A stretch of DNA of 64,000 nucleotides from an uncultured Burkholderiaceae bacterium. Its GTDB lineage: Bacteria; Pseudomonadota; Gammaproteobacteria; Burkholderiales; Burkholderiaceae_F. Location: contig CALXQR010000002.1 of assembly GCA_944390675.1 (NCBI GenBank), positions 1-64,000 on the forward strand, given 5' to 3'. The position numbers and the translations under genes are program-made. How positions within the stretch are numbered: the stretch's first letter is position 1; the number at the start of each line of letters is the position of its first letter. The notes under the pieces are model-generated. The model worked only from the letters and a program-made list of their open reading frames with translations, had not been told where the DNA came from and made no database searches. Positions 62,428 to 64,000 of this stretch are shown here, in pieces.

Positions 62428-63758
62428 CAGAACTCCTTATCAATCGGATAGTGCGCAAGCCGTGCACTCTTTCTCCAGAACGACCGCATAGCCGATCTCA
62501 GCGGATAGCCGTAATATCCGTCAGCGGTGAACTCAACAGCGAACCTCGATGCCAACCTGCGATCTTGGTTGAACGTCTTGTCGTTAAGCCTCGGATGAAC
62601 AACGTCAGGGTCATGCCATCGTTTATCCATCCCCGGGCACTCGTCCTGCAGTTTGATGATGGCCTCTCTTAAGTCCATGTCATTGAGCAGAACATCGAAC
62701 ACAGGGTTGACGACCTTAATGATCTGGTCTCTTTGGTCGCCTGTACGGCCGGCTTCAAGCGCTGCCGCCACCATGACTAAACCTTCAAGCTGATCGACGG
62801 TCACGTTGTCACAGCAGGCGATGCAAGTCTCGTTAAGGAAGTCGATCGGATCTTTGAACCCACCGTCATCGGCATCCCAACCTTTTCTCACATCGTCCAT
62901 GCCGGCAATACAGGCAGCGTTGCTCCAAGCCTCAGCAGGCATAAGAGATACTGTGTTAGTCGGAAGAACCCACGTCTTCTTAATACCGTCCATGTCCGCC
63001 AGCTGGAAAACCTCTCCTCTACACTCGCGGTTCTCTACGCGGCACAAAAATCGCGGCTTATTGATCCTATTCTCGGAATTGCCTCGGATCAGAGACTTGT
63101 CGGAAAACCCCAAAACATACTTAGAGTTCGTGCAAATGTTCGTCGAGAACGCACGGTAAATCAGGAACTCTTTCTGGTTGGTGTCCTCCAAGTACCAACG
63201 CAGTGATCCGAAACTCAGCCCTTCTCTACAATGGAAAGTCGACGTTTTCTTAGAGCTCACCAACCGCTTACATTCTTCCATGTCGAACATTCGCTTGGCT
63301 TCCACTCCGTCCTGTCGGATACAGACCTTCAGTCCTTGGGTGCATCGGCGGATATAAGACAGACTGTCGATCTCAAAGCGTGACTCGCTCCTAATCTCGT
63401 CGGTATCCCCGATCGCTGAAAGCCCGGGCTTCAAAACATTAGCTTCCAACGCTTTAGCCCGCGCCAATTCCTCATCGGAAATAGGCCCGCCGAAGATCTT
63501 ATGGCGCCAGTGCTTAATCAGCAGGAACAACTCTTCGTTACCCAGTGCGTACACCGCAGCCAGACCGCCATAACTCAAGGAGTAGTAAGGGAACTCCTCA
63601 AGCAGAGGCGTCGGCAGAAGAAAGTGCACTTGGTTGTCCGTCGCTACGAACGCCACTGCTTGGTCGCCGTACCAGACGCACCCTGACTTGTCTCTATCAA
63701 ATAGCTCGAAGTCAAGATAATCATCGAGACTTGTATCATTCTTGAGGCTGACTCCCAT
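62427..63758 (-). CDS. Large phage protein of unknown function
   Basis: 443 residues from the ATG at 63758, six bases after AAGGAGG. An ATG at 63764 directly abuts that site and a longer frame to 63830 is unlikely. It has mixed alpha/beta composition, many cysteines (CIACCD near residue 311, CRVENREC near 242) and acidic stretches. The C-terminal part (RLASRFAVEFTADGYYGYPL) is rich in aromatic residues. There is no signal, TM helix or recognisable catalytic motif. First complete gene of the window's phage operon, upstream of the MoxR group. Confidence 0.68.
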   Translation of the reverse strand: MGVSLKNDTSLDDYLDFELFDRDKSGCVWYGDQAVAFVATDNQVHFLLPTPLLEEFPYYSLSYGGLAAVYALGNEELFLLIKHWRHKIFGGPISDEELARAKALEANVLKPGLSAIGDTDEIRSESRFEIDSLSYIRRCTQGLKVCIRQDGVEAKRMFDMEECKRLVSSKKTSTFHCREGLSFGSLRWYLEDTNQKEFLIYRAFSTNICTNSKYVLGFSDKSLIRGNSENRINKPRFLCRVENRECRGEVFQLADMDGIKKTWVLPTNTVSLMPAEAWSNAACIAGMDDVRKGWDADDGGFKDPIDFLNETCIACCDNVTVDQLEGLVMVAAALEAGRTGDQRDQIIKVVNPVFDVLLNDMDLREAIIKLQDECPGMDKRWHDPDVVHPRLNDKTFNQDRRLASRFAVEFTADGYYGYPLRSAMRSFWRKSARLAHYPIDKEF

Positions 63759-64000
63759 TGTCATCCTCCTTTTCTTGTTGGTCACTCGGCACGAACTGTC
63801 TCGTGTCGTTGTTGCGATACCAGTCAACATCCGAGTTAATTCGGTTCATCAACTCTTCAATGCCTACCTCGCTGTACTCACCGCTGATGGCCTGAACAAT
63901 TTCTCTGGCCGAATCAATCCCATTGACATAATGGATCACCTCATCCGTGAGGTCGTCTCCGTAGTCGCTATAGTCCGAGTACCGCGCCGATCGGATACTG
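63736..64000 (-). CDS. Phage protein of unknown function, N-terminus cut by window edge
   Basis: The frame is open without a stop from 63736 to the window end, and the reading upstream of an internal GTG (63939) is continuous and protein-like (YSDYSDYGDDLTDEVIHYVN), so the gene most likely begins outside the window. The visible 87 residues are acidic and end EKEDDNGSQPQE. It overlaps the next gene's start by 23 bp. No family recognised. Confidence 0.6.
   Translation of the reverse strand, partial: SIRSARYSDYSDYGDDLTDEVIHYVNGIDSAREIVQAISGEYSEVGIEELMNRINSDVDWYRNNDTRQFVPSDQQEKEDDNGSQPQE

Larger units (their letters stand above)
46985..64000 (-). mobile_element. Phage-type replication region (prophage or phage-derived element, right end outside window)
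   Basis: Twenty consecutive minus-strand genes with frequent 1-25-bp overlaps. They encode replication and recombination functions typical of tailed phages: family A polymerase, PrimPol-DUF927, SNF2 helicase, VRR-NUC, HNH and Cas4-like nucleases, and a MoxR/VWA pair. The left boundary is taken at the tandem repeat next to hemH. No integrase, repressor, terminase, capsid or lysis gene is in view. Confidence 0.8.

Overview
The window looks like a chromosome segment of a betaproteobacterium of the Burkholderiales, most likely a gut-associated Sutterellaceae-type organism. This is an inference from gene order (smc/zipA/ligA, hflK-hflC-DUF2065/purA/phosphoribosyltransferase, fdxA/fpr, rnfB-nth, grpE/dnaK/dnaJ), from the protein sequences, and from metabolism aimed at amino acids and C4-dicarboxylates rather than sugars. 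I saw no rRNA, tRNA or CRISPR array. About 47 kb is host chromosome. The last 17 kb (about 47.0-64.0 kb) is a phage-type replication module read entirely from the minus strand.

Host part, left to right. 0.2-9.3 kb (minus): PepSY-like secreted protein, methylthio-nucleoside phosphorylase, ligA, zipA, a YczE/YitT membrane protein and smc. 9.4-12.2 kb (minus): TRIC-type channel, a purine phosphoribosyltransferase and purA. Then queF (plus), and DUF2065-hflC-hflK (minus). 16.2-21.4 kb (plus): an isoaspartyl-dipeptide/C4-dicarboxylate block (yjiH, yjiG, M20 peptidase, DcuC-family carrier, iadA) split by terminators into three transcription units. Next come a Na/Pi cotransporter, a NhaD-type antiporter, pncB, fdxA-fpr-rnfB-nth, and rimM. 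rimM is separated from rpsP by a TnpB-only transposon with a recognisable omega-RNA region. 31.5-37.5 kb: aspartate/glutamate racemase, asparaginase, mntP, brnQ, dinB and a TDT-family transporter. 37.6-42.1 kb: a PAP2 phosphatase and dnaJ, dnaK, grpE, with textbook sigma-32 promoters in front of dnaK and grpE. Then a LysR regulator, a secreted alpha/beta hydrolase, a second TnpB-only transposon and hemH.

Phage part. Immediately upstream of hemH, after an 11-bp tandem repeat and a perfect 12-bp-stem hairpin, begins a dense minus-strand run with many ATGA/TGATG overlaps. Read in transcription order, from 64 kb down, it holds: three unknown proteins, a MoxR-like AAA+ ATPase, two more unknowns, a HExxH/VWA protein, a family A DNA polymerase, an unknown, a Cas4-like nuclease, an unknown acidic protein, a methyltransferase, a VRR-NUC nuclease, a zinc-ribbon protein, an HNH nuclease, a SNF2 helicase, an unknown, a zinc-finger protein, a PrimPol-DUF927 primase-helicase and an AlpA-like DNA-binding protein. 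No integrase, repressor or structural gene lies inside the window, so the element continues past the right edge or is a remnant.

Most notable: the phage polymerase carries a 139-residue mini-intein exactly in the O-helix (motif B) of the polymerase. The MoxR/metallopeptidase-VWA pair is flanked by two small proteins that share a motif. Operator-like palindromes sit in the phage intergenic gaps. A transposon splits the rpsP-rimM ribosomal operon. Two plus-strand terminators without an upstream gene point to candidate small RNAs.
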